A DNA stretch of 64,000 bases from Hypoxylon rubiginosum (lineage: Eukaryota > Ascomycota > Sordariomycetes > Xylariales > Hypoxylaceae): the NCBI GenBank assembly GCA_902806565.1, contig CADCXA010000025.1:682001-746000 (forward strand). Direction: 5' to 3'. Positions 33,101 through 45,400 of the stretch are shown here, piece by piece. The translations under genes were made by a program, and so were the position numbers. The stretch's first letter is position 1. Each line of letters opens with the position of its first letter. Under the pieces are notes generated by a model that was not told the DNA's origin, did not search any database, and worked only from the letters and a program-made list of their open reading frames with translations.

Positions 33101-35168
33101 GGAGAGGTAAACTGAATTTATTCATCGTGGGTTTCTATCGACTTTTTGCGGTCAAGTTACGTAGCTAGCTGCCTAAGCAGGGAATACAAGCGAATGCTTT
33201 CAATATATCCTATCTGTGCTGTGAGTGGCCGGGGATGCATTGTATCGTGGGAAGCGATATCTCGAACCGCCTTGCCCTTTCCAGGGGTGTATGTGTGTGT
33301 GTGCGTGTGTGACGACCAAGAGGCATATAACCGTCACATATAACCGCTTTTTTCTCCAGCGCGGCTCAAGTGAAATTGTTTCAGATTTTCCATCATCGAA
33401 TGTTTAAGACAATGACTTGGAGAATTAGATTACTATTAAAGAAATGAAGAGAAAAAAGGGGGGAGAATAGGGGGGGAAGGCCTAGGATGAGGGAAGGGAA
33501 ACCGTCACCCTAAATTTTAAAAGACATTGACTCGGGGGTTTTGTCCGAAGAAAACGCCATGTCTCAAGACAAGGGGGGCCTCAGCTTGTCCGGAGATCCG
33601 TGCCCACGGGTACCGCATTCGGGCTATCACATCTTGGGGCGAAACCATATAGACCCTGTAGCCCTGTAGTTGAGAAGCTTCAAAGGCTTCTTCGTCTGAT
33701 GTGAGGTAGCTAGCAGTTCGGTGGTGTGTATTTGTGGATAGGGTGGAGGCATGAGAGTTCATGTTGTTTTCTTTTCTTGTACACTTATACATAAAACTAG
33801 GACGAACCGTAGGGATGCGACTTGTAACACTACCTGGTATCTTTGGTCAAGCAGCTAAAGGCATCTGAGATGTCATACTAATGCAAGCTAGTCTAGCACA
33901 ACCCAACGATGCTGTTCTGCATAGGTAGCGTCTAGTGTCCAGCATGCGGCAACCTCCGCAGCAGGGCGACCAAAGTGTTAGGTTGGAAGGTAGGTATCAC
34001 GACACTCGTGGGTGATATCGAGGACCATCTGGCCAGATCCCTCCTTTCATGACGGGTCCGTATCCAAGGGAGCGGGGGAGGACTCCGTCTGTCGTGTTCG
34101 CCTAGAGTCGATTAGATCCCGTTGTGCTGTTGCATTCTTGTTCCCCTTGGTGGGAATATCGGCTACCGAGCCAGTGGTACTTTGTCGACTTGGTGACTGG
34201 GTTCCGGCAACGCGAACGGATGACACGACATGATACTTTTGTGCAGAAACAAATGTGAGCACATTCTCGGGTTCACAGCTTTCTGGCTTCGAAAGCTAGA
34301 CTACCCACTACTAGCACTACCGCTATATCCTCCCCCCAAGGCACGTCACGTCAGCTGTTCTGTAACCTCTGTCGTCATCCGAATGCGTGCTGTAGAGATG
34401 TGCCAGCCGCCGGCTGATAATCCCAGCTACGCTAATGGGGGATTGTGCGATGCGGCGAGATTAGGTGGCCGTCACAAATGGGTTTCCTGGTAGCCAACGG
34501 ATGTCGAGCAAAGGCACCTTTCCACCATCGCGGACATCTGCAGCTAATCTATCGATCGGAAGGGGCGGCATGCAAGACAATATATTCTTCTGTGGCCTCT
34601 CTACACGCCGGTGCGACTATCATGGTGTCGCTAGGTAGATCTTGGGATAGCCCTCGGAACAGACCCCAGTCCGTGGTTGGACGAGCCGTAATTCACTTCT
34701 GGTCGGGAACGACCCGGTCGAGAAGAGCTAGACGCAGGTGCAAGGTGTTGGCCCGGTAAACGATATTAAGAGAGTCCATGGTCTTTTTTACCACCCGGAT
34801 ATGTATGGTACTTCGTTCGCTGTTGAGGCTAAATCCTAGCACGTACGCATACGGTGACAGCTCCACGTAATCCTTCGTTATGACGATGGAAGCACGTTAA
34901 TCAATTCAGGGTAATATACAGGTACCGCTTGCATTGCCAAAGCATTTGACCAGATAACAATTCCTAATCTACCGGTCCCGTTGCGCCTGATCCGCCAATG
35001 ATTGGTATTTGCCCCGTCTGTCTCTTTGAACTCCCATGCGCCTAATCTTTTTCGGTTGGTCCGATCCATCGTAATGTCATGTTGTAGGCCAATATCAAAT
35101 ATGGATTCCGTAGCCTTCGTAGGAACAAGATCATGCAAACCGGCGTTAGGTTTGTAGGTCTACTCTGT
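30144..35168. other. 5-kb intergenic region upstream of the ten-exon Zn2Cys6 gene
   Basis: No ORF above about 105 codons and none with recognisable content. It is also the 3' flank of the homeobox gene. It holds several CCTAGGTA-type palindromes (near 30380, 31275 and 32545-32563), A/T-rich patches (30480-30900) and a GT-repeat at 33291-33310. It is probably regulatory or decayed DNA. Confidence 0.45.
32545..32563. repeat. Palindrome TACCTACCTAGGTAGGTA
   Basis: This is the longest perfect example seen of a palindrome that recurs across the non-coding part of the window. Confidence 0.75.
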
Positions 35169-36554
35169 TCATATGCTGCCCCGACCATTCTTGTCCGCCC
35201 TCCGCCGATTCATGTCTCTTTCCATGTCAAGATAGCTGCCCACCTCGCCGTCACTCAGAGGCTTAGTATCCGAATCGTATTGCTTAACATCCGAATCGTA
35301 TTCCAGTCGTTCTGTAGAGGCTAATAGACCACCAGAGCTGCCTCGTATAGCCCTAGCGCTGGACTCGGCGTGGGCATTGTTCATTATGGCTGGTAGTTGC
35401 CTGCGCCTAGCATTAATGAACCAATTGGATATTTGATCTGCGAGAAAGCTTCGTTAGCTGATGTGCAAGACTAGAAACCCCCGAGTCTCGAGCATTGAAA
35501 ACTACTAGTTCCCACCTAGAACTCGAGATCTACGCTTAGGGGTAAGGTTCAACTTACTGATTTGCAAGCCTGTCTGTCTCATTAAACTCTGCTTCTCCTC
35601 CTCTGACGGGTACGGGTGGTGGAGATGGGCGTGAAACCAAGACCGTAGTTTATCTGTGGTTTCTTTGGGCAGGTTCCCGCGCCGCTTTCGTTGCCTATTG
35701 TCCCCGTGCATTCCCGTCCCGAACTCGCCAACACGCATATAAGGCTCGTGGTGATACCGAGTGCCATACGGCACCGGCGAGAATGGCGTTCTCTCCCGAG
35801 GAGGGTGAACTATCGACCCGACAGACAAGGAATGTCCTCGACTAGGGCGATGGATTTGGTGGCCGTAATTAACTTGTTCATAAATGGCGGGCTCCCTGTC
35901 CGATGCGTGACCGTACTTACTCGCCATACTCGGTCTTCTCGTTTCTTGAGCGTAATCATCCTCGAGGCGGCTGCGATGTCGATGCGCATCGTTCGCACTC
36001 CGCTCAAAATCTAGCCTAGGAAGAGTGGGACGAGTCTCGACCCGTTCACGAGGCTCCAAGGTGGTGAAAGTCTGCATGAGCGGGAGGGCGCCGTTTCTAC
36101 TAGGCGGGCTACCAGGGGGCGAAGGGTTCCATGGTACTCTGGGCGGTGATCGTCGCCGATAGTTGTCTTCGTGTGAATCGTTTGAACCTGTCCAGATTCT
36201 CGGAACGCGAACATCCTTTTCAACCTCATAAGACGGTCGTGCCCACTTCTGACGGGAAGGCGAACGTGAATGGATATAGTCGGGACTCGTTGTTCCAGTG
36301 AAAGAGGTCTCAGTAGGACTGGATGCAGAATAATGTGTCCTGGTGCCAAACTCTGGGAAAACCTGGCATTCAGTTAGTAGGATACTTGGGTCGAGGGTCG
36401 AGTGCTCTACCTGTCCAATTGATGGTAAAGCAACATCATTTCTTCTGCTAGGTGGTGGCTCTGGGTGAGCGTGCCGTCCTAACTCAAAGGGGTCCCGATA
36501 CTCGTAAGGGAGCCGGTGATGATATTGTGGAGAAGCCATGGCAAGAATAGACAT
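35169..36554 (-). CDS. TALE-class homeodomain transcription factor
   Basis: Two exons (36554-35558, 35437-35169; intron 121 bp with GTAAGT donor) give 421 residues. Residues about 1-285 are disordered and rich in Pro, Arg, His and Ser. The homeodomain (about 289-348) starts RKRRGNLPKETTDKLRSWFH, has the three-residue TALE loop extension with PYPSEEEK, and ends NQISNWFINARRRQLP, the recognition helix with WFINARRR. The intron falls inside the homeodomain just before that helix. The C-terminal 70 residues are acidic then basic. Family members regulate mating, fruiting-body and conidial development. A leader intron is plausible at 36682-36598 (GTGAGT donor, GCTGAC branch, TAG acceptor), so transcription likely starts well upstream. 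A second in-frame ATG at 36539 is an alternative start. Confidence 0.9.
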
Positions 36555-38944
36555 GTTATAGATATATGGCTGCGTGTCTTACGTTCAGCGTTGATATCTA
36601 CAATGTAATGTTGGTCAGCTTTCCGAGAAAGACTAGCATCATATATGTATTGCTGCTGGTAGGAAAAGCGGCTACCACTCACCTTCACTCGACAGAGGTA
36701 TGTCAGGGTAGGAAAGGATGGAAGTATCCTAGAGATAAACGTCCAAGGTGGAGGCCCACGACTCGTTTCGGCAACTCGCCGGTTCTTAAAGACCTTCCTT
36801 GCTCGCTCGTCCCCAATCTTTAAGCGACCATTGACTCTTTGGAAGTCCCGAAATGGCGACTTGAGGGTGCTCCGTCTCAGAGGCAAAAGACGCAGAGATA
36901 TGCTGGCGGCTGTCTTGGTAAATTTCGGGTATAGAGATATAAAAAACGAAAAGGACCGACCCCTAGATAGCCAGATAGTCTTGACTCGACGTACAGAGGG
37001 CAGTAGAAGCAGAAAGGTTGAATATACTTGGCTACAATTATGTTCTAGGAAAAACAGATGAGGCGCATCAGCAAGGAGGCAGGAGGCTTTTCTATGTACA
37101 TTGATGAAAATGGGGAGCATCTATAAAGGTGTGGAGGTATGCTTTCGACGAAGTGACTAAACCGTAAAGAGATCAGGATGCGAGGCATGAGCAAGGATGG
37201 CTATACCGTAGCAGATGCTAGGACAGGCATCAGGGAACGATGAAGAGGGACCTTGTCCCGCAGCTATTATAGAGGTACCCATAGTAGTACCTAGGCGGCC
37301 AAGGCAGAGAGCGATAGGCCCATAGTGGCCCTCCATAGTACGTGCTGCTTCATGTATGTACTTGTCTTGTAGGTAAGCTTGTATTGCACATGTACCCCAC
37401 AGAAGGACTTGAGCGATCTTAGCTTAGGTAAGAGGTGGGCAGAGGTGGGCTTATGAGACTGAAAGTTCAGTCTGTCTACCTAGTAGTACACTGTAGAGTT
37501 GCGGCACGCTTGGTGTACGATGACAATGTTCGTGGGTTGCTAGTACAAGTAGGTTGAGTTATCGAAGCGCACACGATCCCGACGGTGTCTAACGGTCTGC
37601 GACCAAGAAGTTCTCGCCGTCTAGAAGCGTCAGACCAAGCTTGGCTGGCAGGCTGGATGGCAAGTGGTCTAGTGGAGCGCCTGGAATATGGAGAAGGGAG
37701 TATGGAGTGTAGGGGGTGTAGAGTGTAGAGAGCGTAGGGAAGCGAGTAACACGACCACAGTTAGGAAGGGGAAGGGGAAGCGTCGGTGGTAGTATCGATG
37801 GTATCGATGTATGTATGCGTATACCTACCTACCTTACATACTTCGTACATACCCAGGTGGTATACATAGCATACATGTAGGTATATATGCAGACATGGTA
37901 GACATTATACATACATGGTACGCGCAGACAAGGGTCAGACCCCGGACCGTGACGGTTATTGCTTTGGTGCCAGATGAAATTGCCCGAAGATGGCTACCGG
38001 GGTTGGCTTTCCATATGTACCATCTATTGCATGCATAGCAATATCACTGTCCATTCTGCGTTACATTTCGAAGGCCGGATCGAATTCTTCCCTCCTAACA
38101 GCCCGTCTTGTGCTATGGATGTACCGCGACTACAGTGACGGATGTGAGTACCTATCCTGTTCTGTTAACAGGGCACACGCGCCACATAGATTCCTACCTG
38201 GTGTAGTGCTTGTTCTATAGTAGCTAGATAGTTTCTGGGGCATGATGGGCTCGCTGTTACATAGTACCCATGCACAGACAATACCCAAGTCGAGATGACG
38301 GACATGTTGCATCATAAGCCCTAGAGGATATGAACATCCCTTAGCCGATATGAGCGTGGTCGATGTGCAGAAACCTTCTTCTGAGCCAAAGGGACAAGGG
38401 ACGCAGGGACGCAGGGCAGAATATTCACCGTGCTCCAAACCAGGCAGGACAGATGATAGGCGGATGCGCCCCAAGGAGCCGGCACCGCTAAGGGTTGTCG
38501 AGTTAAGGCGAACGCCAACACGACAAAGCATCGACGGTGTGAACTTTCGAAAAAATAAGTGTACCGTAGTCGATTACCTTAGATAGGAGGTAGGTATGTA
38601 CATACCTAGGTAGGCAAGATAGGTTCAAGTGAACGATGTTGAAGCACGACGACTCGAGTCAGCTTAGAAGACTAAGGCTCGAGGCTCGAGGCTTGTATCT
38701 CTTAGCACGCTCAAATGCCGGGTGATTGGCCATTGTATCCGTATTAGGTACCCTCGATCTTGGGAATAAGACTTTCTTTTTTTCTTAATAGAGGCAATTG
38801 TTAACACAAGACTCGGGATGCTTGACCGTAGAGCTGGGAGATTTCAAGGGCAAGGGGGGTTATTGAATTATGTCAGGTCCGAGAGTCAAAGGGAAAAAAA
38901 AGTCAATGGGGAATTAGAAAAATGCGCCAAGCTGCTTAAAGTGC

Positions 38945-38992
38945 ACCCCTAACCCCCTTAACCCCCCTAAACCCCTACCCTTTTTTAACCAC
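38945..38992. repeat. Degenerate telomere-like C-rich tract
   Basis: Successive CCCCTAA, CCCCCTTAA, CCCCCCTAAA and CCCCTACCC units resemble the C-strand of fungal TTAGGG telomeres but are irregular. Confidence 0.5.
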
Positions 38993-41900
38993 GCATAAAT
39001 TCAGGGCAACCTTTTCAGCAAAGCTTAGCACATTTTGTTTCTGCGTTTCTGTATGTTTCTGTGTGTATCAAGGATTTTGCACTCTCCTTCTCTTGCTTTT
39101 CTTTTCTTTTTCGTTTTTCCTCTTGGCCAATGTAAAATTCAATTTCAGACCTACATGTCCTACATGTCCTACATGTACATGGCAATGGACCGATCTCAGG
39201 CTATATTCTGAAAAAGCGTACGGGCATGGTAGAAAGTAGCTAGAAATGAACAATTAACCTTAGGCGAAGGCATGTACATAGTAGTAATCTCGCCTGCAGT
39301 CTTGACATTTTCAAAGACCATCCGATTCATCGACTATCGACCATCGATCTCGTAACGATCAAGTTGAGCCCCAATCAGGCTATGCACATTGCGCACCGCA
39401 CCACCTGCACACGACGGGATCGGAATTTTCCAATTGGCGAGGCGAGTCATAAGCCGAAACCTTAACGGCGTCTGGTCTTGTCATTCGTCTAGGTCTTGTC
39501 TACCTTGAAAGGGGCAAACACCGAGTAGAACAAAAAAAAGGCAATCATCAGTTGGTGTATGCTGACTTTTCGTCCCTCGGTATTCCGAGTCTATCCCTCC
39601 TAGAGCCTAACGTGGCAGCCTCCTGGCATTGACAGGCATGATTCGCATGAAGCTAAGGAAACCTTAGATGCGTTCCGCTGGTCTGGTAACTGGCTCGGGA
39701 CGTTGGCTGGTTGATCTTCTTGCTGGGTGTGGAACGTCGAGTCATGGTAATGTGGCGGTTGAAGGCGGGAATGGAGAACAACAGAAATAATAATACTAGG
39801 TAATGAAAAAAAAGGTCCTCACCTTCCCGACACGTACTAAGGTGGACTGCCGTTAGGGAGTACATACATAACTGACATAGCAGCATAGTAGTAGTAGTAA
39901 AAAGGGGGGGCCAAAAGGGGGGGCAAGGGGGGCATGACCAAGGCGAGCGATGGGGGTGCGACGACGACCATTCGGGCATGCATGGCATGGCATGGCGCGC
40001 ACTATAGGTTCGCAGTTCAGTTTGTGATGCTAGTGGCCTCCGCCCCGATGGGTACGTGACGATCCTCTCTTGCCCTCTCCAGACTGCCAGACCGGCCAGT
40101 CTAGCCGGGCTGTCAAAATCTCGTTGGATTAGCATACTTTCGGCAAAATCCCCGTACCCCGTCCGCCCACTAGGTCGACGATCTGCACCAGTCAAACCTG
40201 CAACACAGATCGGTGCCGACGCGCTGTGCGCCTCCAAGTCATGATCTCGCCTGTGATTGGCCCGCCATAACCTCATCGTGGGAAGCAATATGTTGCCTAC
40301 TCCTCCTCAATATACTTCCAAGAGACAACCCCGTACTGTCAATTCTGCCTCATACCGTGGCAAAAGTCTTGTTTCCCATGGGGCGTGCCAAGACGAAGTG
40401 AGAAGTAGCACGACTTTTTAGGGAGATTCGAGTCACGCACGAGCCGTCCGATATCGAGGACACTGATGACAGCAGCCAGCACTTAAAAACGTCTAGTCCG
40501 TAAAGCGCCCCAAAGATGGTATCTTATTGTAGTCCTTATATATGTCTAGACTTGTATCGTGGGCCCGAAGAGTTGAGTCTAGTCTATCTGACCTACTCGT
40601 GAGCATGAAATAAAACCGCCCAATGTTGCGGAGCGCTGACAAAATAGGGTAGGTCATGACGAACCGAACTCCGCTCATGTCACAACCCATTGGCGTAATA
40701 CGTATGCGCGCAGGTGACGCATGCTAAATTACGTGAACGAGGAAAAAAAGAAAAGAAAGAAAAAAAAAACAGAAAAAGGGCACATCGCCACCGTAGCATT
40801 TGGCGACAAGTGAAGAGACTTTCATAAGCCTTAGCTATCATTTGTGCGGAAGCAGAACCGCATGCACACGTTGCCACCAGCTAGACTTGGTAGACTACTG
40901 CAAAATAAGCAGATGCGGAATTCTGACACTCGATGGACCTGCTACCTGCTGTACTACGGTAGCGGTCTCACGCTTGGACTCTAGTGCGCCTCTTGGGAAT
41001 GTCTAGGCTTCGTGATGCTTGGATCCGGTTGGTCCCAAATACCTAGGTAGTCCTAAGCTGCCTGGTTGCGATCTGAAGTTTGCGCAGTTTGACAAGGGCT
41101 GCCGATCTCTCCCCCTTCGAAGCAAGGGTCGTGTTTTCGTAATCCCGAGAAGCTGGGGGGCGGTTGAACTTGAACCCATCCCGTGCGCCCAAGCGCCTTG
41201 TTGCGCCTATGTAATGTATGTGTTCCTGTGTGTCTCTTGTGTCCCTTGTGCTCCTAACGTGGCTGCGTGGGTGTCCGGGTGTGTGTGGTGTGCCACGGCA
41301 CCGACTCGTCCAATTACGTTGTTGGAGCACGAGAGGGCAGACAGCGACAGCGGAACAAGCTGCAGGTCAATGAATCCGGTTCCATAGCGCAAACCCGGTT
41401 CCCGGGTCCCGTCACGTTGATCTTCTCCCGTCACTTGTCACATCCCAACCCTGCCAACGTCTTTTTGTTTTTGTTTTTTTTTTTCTCTTTCCACTTGGTA
41501 CATAAATAAAACACCCCCGTAGCACGCATCAAGCCACCGGAGATTGAGGAGACTGGCCCTTTTCTAGCCTGGTGCCTGTGTATCTCTCTGCCTCTGCCTC
41601 TGCCTTTCCCACCTGGTTATTATCTGACATTAACGGTGTCGAGTTCCACCAAGTGATGTACCTATGATGTAGACTTGAGAGGCTTGAGAGGCTTGAGTCG
41701 AGTTTCGGCGCAAGGCTTCAGGAATCTGTTGGTCAGTTTCTTCTACTCGAAATAGCTAAGGCTGCTTTCGACGACAATAGGTTTCGACCTTTCGATCTGT
41801 GGCGACAGGGGTCACCCTGGATAGCTATGGCAAAGAATAGACACACCACTTTATAACTCTGCCTGTCTGCTCAAGTATAGTACCTAGATGGGACAATTGA

Positions 41901-42279
41901 ACTCTGCTTTGCTTTGCTTACTCGATGATGGTCGGACGGAGAGAATAGACGGTCAAATACCTACATACATGTAGGTAGATAGCAGGTAGAATTGACTTTC
42001 TTAGTAGGATGTTGGTCCAAGTTCCATGTCATTACCTAACAACATGAAGGTACCTTGAACCCATTTTACATTTATCGGACCGCGGAGCCATCTCTTTGGT
42101 TTTGCCGATTATCGACTGACGAACTTGTCGAACTTGACGGAGCTCCGACTGTGGCTGATGCGATTTAGCCGTAATTCTAAAACCCCATGTTGCCATGTTT
42201 ATTAATGACACTAGATATTGTAATAATATTGCTTATATAATTCATAAACAAGCCACTTATTGTTACCCCCCGTCCCTCA

Positions 42280-42307
42280 GTCACCCGTCACCCGTCACCC
42301 GTCACCC
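42280..42307. repeat. Tandem repeat, 7-bp unit GTCACCC x4
   Basis: Four exact consecutive copies in a C-rich non-coding stretch. Confidence 0.85.
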
Positions 42308-42430
42308 GTCCCCCGTTCCCCGTCCCGCATTCCCCCCCCTTTAGTCCCCCCACGAATCTCTCCAACTCCCCACGTCTTTAACTACATACCTAACCTTGGT
42401 CCTTGGAGCATCTTCCGTTCTGACATAGTA

Positions 42431-42466
42431 GATGCTACTGATGCTACTGATGCTACTGATGCTACT
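42431..42466. repeat. Tandem repeat, 9-bp unit GATGCTACT x4
   Basis: Four exact consecutive copies in non-coding DNA. Confidence 0.9.
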
Positions 42467-45400
42467 GTGTGGTATCTAGTAATATTTCAGCAATGATTTG
42501 CATCTCGTGTATTACATGTTGTGCATCGTTATAGGCTGAACACGAGATCCGAATCGGCCCAGAATGGTCGTTAGGTACCAACGAATACGTTCCTATGCAT
42601 CTGCATTAGGATGTGCATCTTCCTATCTTCTGCCCGTCATCCCCCTAAGGCCCAAGGCCTTCTCTCTCCCTATCATTTATCGCCTGCCACAACGGTCTGC
42701 TGCATCTAGGGCACTGTCACGACCACTTGTCACACCCGAGGCCCTGGCTGAAATGTTCCTATCCGTCCGCCCAAGAACCAATGGCAGAGCTACCGCCCGA
42801 TTGACAGCGATCAGATGCGCCTAAACTCATGCGGCGACTCGAAGACCCGCATACAGAGGCTAGCCAAATGTCTCATGTATGCAACCACATCGTGTCCTCG
42901 CCTACGTGACACAGACACGTTCTTCATAACATGAGTCGCCGCCTTGCCTCTCTCCTTTCTTTTTTCTGCTTGCCACGCAGGATGAGAGGGAGAGACACGC
43001 GTGCCGTATCTGCTCCGTCGACGAACTCTTCACTAGTTCTTTCAAGAGTGGACTCGAGTATCCTTGTCAAAGCTCATCCCGACCCGTTACTATCAAAGAC
43101 ATCCATCGGCCCACAAGCCCACACGCCCATAGGACCGTGGTGGACTCTTGGGACCGGACCTGCCACTCGCGACAATTTCTACAACTGGCAAAGATGTGTT
43201 GCATAGAGCCAGGATGATTTCGTACCTATGAGTCTACCCTTGACATTTAGCAACCCCTTGGCGTTGGCTTCCCTTGCTTCTGGAACAACGTGCCTACAAC
43301 CCGATACTCACTATCGAATTCCACCCGAATACATACGCGACACGATAAACGCCTGGTACTTTGGGATTGCTTGCCGCCTTGTGTACCCACCGGATCAAAT
43401 TTACTAAAAGCAAAAGGGGCCAAAGGGGGCTTTTGGTAACGCCTATCATGCTATCGGCAGAAACTACAAAAATTCGACGTGCGTAAATGGACGTGTCAAA
43501 GCTCTCCACCGGTCCTTGGCATACCGCGCCGACACAGCATCCGTCTATCAGCCCTATTCATTCACCGTACTGACCATATTCAAAACAGGCCGTCCGGTCT
43601 ATAGCTGTCGGGCTTGAGACCTCGACAGCTTTCATATTTACTATGAGGCATGCGAAACTATCTTGTCTAGTGGCACTTTTGTTCCAAGACTTCGAATCCA
43701 GACCCAACTAGAGTCGTTTGACACTTATTATTCTGATGATGCTCATATATGTCAAGCATAACGCGGGAACACAAGGTAATTATCGGTCGTTGGCACGATA
43801 TCGCCAATCTCGCAGACGGCCACGGGCATCCGTGGATCAATACTGCAAAGTTAGAGTAACAGGATATCATATCTGGCCGGACGAGCGCTCCCGTACGGTT
43901 TTTAGCATTATCGTCCACAGCTTCGCTTTCCATGGCTACGTTATCTTTTCAGCTGACCACAACGGTGACAAGAACTACATTGGCGTAGATGTCAGCGTTG
44001 AACAGCATTTCCACCGCTATTCCAGGAAGCACGAACGGCTCCCTGCATGGCTCGGCAGGGCTCCTCGTGGCTCCAAGAACGCATCCATCCGCAAACGTGG
44101 AGAATGGTATCTGTGACCTGGAATTCAGTTCTACTAGCAGCAACAGTAACACGAGTACGTCGGCGGTTGACTACTATTATCTGAACCAGCATGCTAAGCT
44201 AGCTATCCCCTACTACACCAGTATGTACTTACCTAAGGTATGAATACTCCCCTGATCCTTAACTGTTGAGCCAGCATGGAAGGTAACTATTGCATGCCAT
44301 ATTAGCGAAGTAGAGCCGTCTATATCTTCATGCTCACATGTCTCCGGCATAACTCGAGGGAAATTTCAACTTCAAACTAGAAACGTCCTATCAGCGATTC
44401 CTACAGCTATACCCTCTCAGCCTTTGTCACATTTACGATTTCAAGCTCCTGACGAAGAGCAGCCCGGTCTTCAGTCTGGGTAATTAGATAGTCCTGCGTG
44501 CTGGTTAGTACGTTTCAAGCATGCCGAATTTTCTTATTCTGCAAGGCAACTCCGAGGTCTTAGCACGACAGGAGTCTCATCTTATTAAACGATGAGACAT
44601 GTCATTTTCATAGTTACCACCTCGAGATCTGAGGCTGCTTATCGGAAATATGCATACTGCATGTCTTATACCTTCATCACCTAGCTGTAGAAACCGTTGC
44701 CCCTTTGGGCCGAATACATCCTTGAACGCAACTCCTGCTCGAACTTCGGTATACCGGTCATTATTAAGCCGGCTTCTAACTTGTCGGTTTGACAATTGGT
44801 TGAATATACCTTTCACAGCATTTCGGCCGCCTTTTCGATACGTGTTGCTAAGATCTCCACCTTTCGACAAACCCTTCACTCTTACGAGGCGCCTGGTTGC
44901 AGACATTAGTTCTACAGCATGTCAAGAAGGCTCGGGTATCTAAATGATGCAAGGCGGGCCTATCTGGATTTGGAGAATACGTTTCTCGAATCTCATCTGT
45001 GGCGATATCGTTGGAAACTAGCACATGCATGCTCCCTACGTCAAAATCGTACGTTCGCTACAGTGGCTTGCTCAATCAGCACGGCGAGAAAAAGCCTAGG
45101 GGCTACAGTATACCTAGCACGTAGACCATCCCCGTCTCTTACTGGCTTAGGCAGTCGGATCACGTCTGGCCGGAGCCATTTTACGGGACAGATGGTCATC
45201 CGGAGTTGTGGTCTCATCCTGTGGGTATAAACCCCGATTTGAGACGGCGCTGGTTATTTCCGTCGCGGTGGGATGCTCGCTAAGATAGGTATTTAGCATC
45301 TGGTGAGGCTACAGTATTGCCGTGACGACCCTCCGCTCCCAGTGAGGTGGTCGGACCATGTCCTGGTAGGTAGCGACGCCGGATCGACATACCGCTTCCC

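Noticed and set aside
36479..37120. 213-codon minus-strand ORF overlapping the homeobox start
   Set aside because: It is in another frame, has no domain, and fits a spliced leader of the homeobox gene better.
39653..40288. 211-codon minus-strand ORF in the desert
   Set aside because: Contains Pro, Thr and Leu runs from simple sequence, with no recognisable domain or exon partners.
44577..44906. 109-codon minus-strand ORF with basic composition
   Set aside because: Looked like a possible transposon relic, but no reverse transcriptase, integrase or transposase motif could be found and no repeats flank it.
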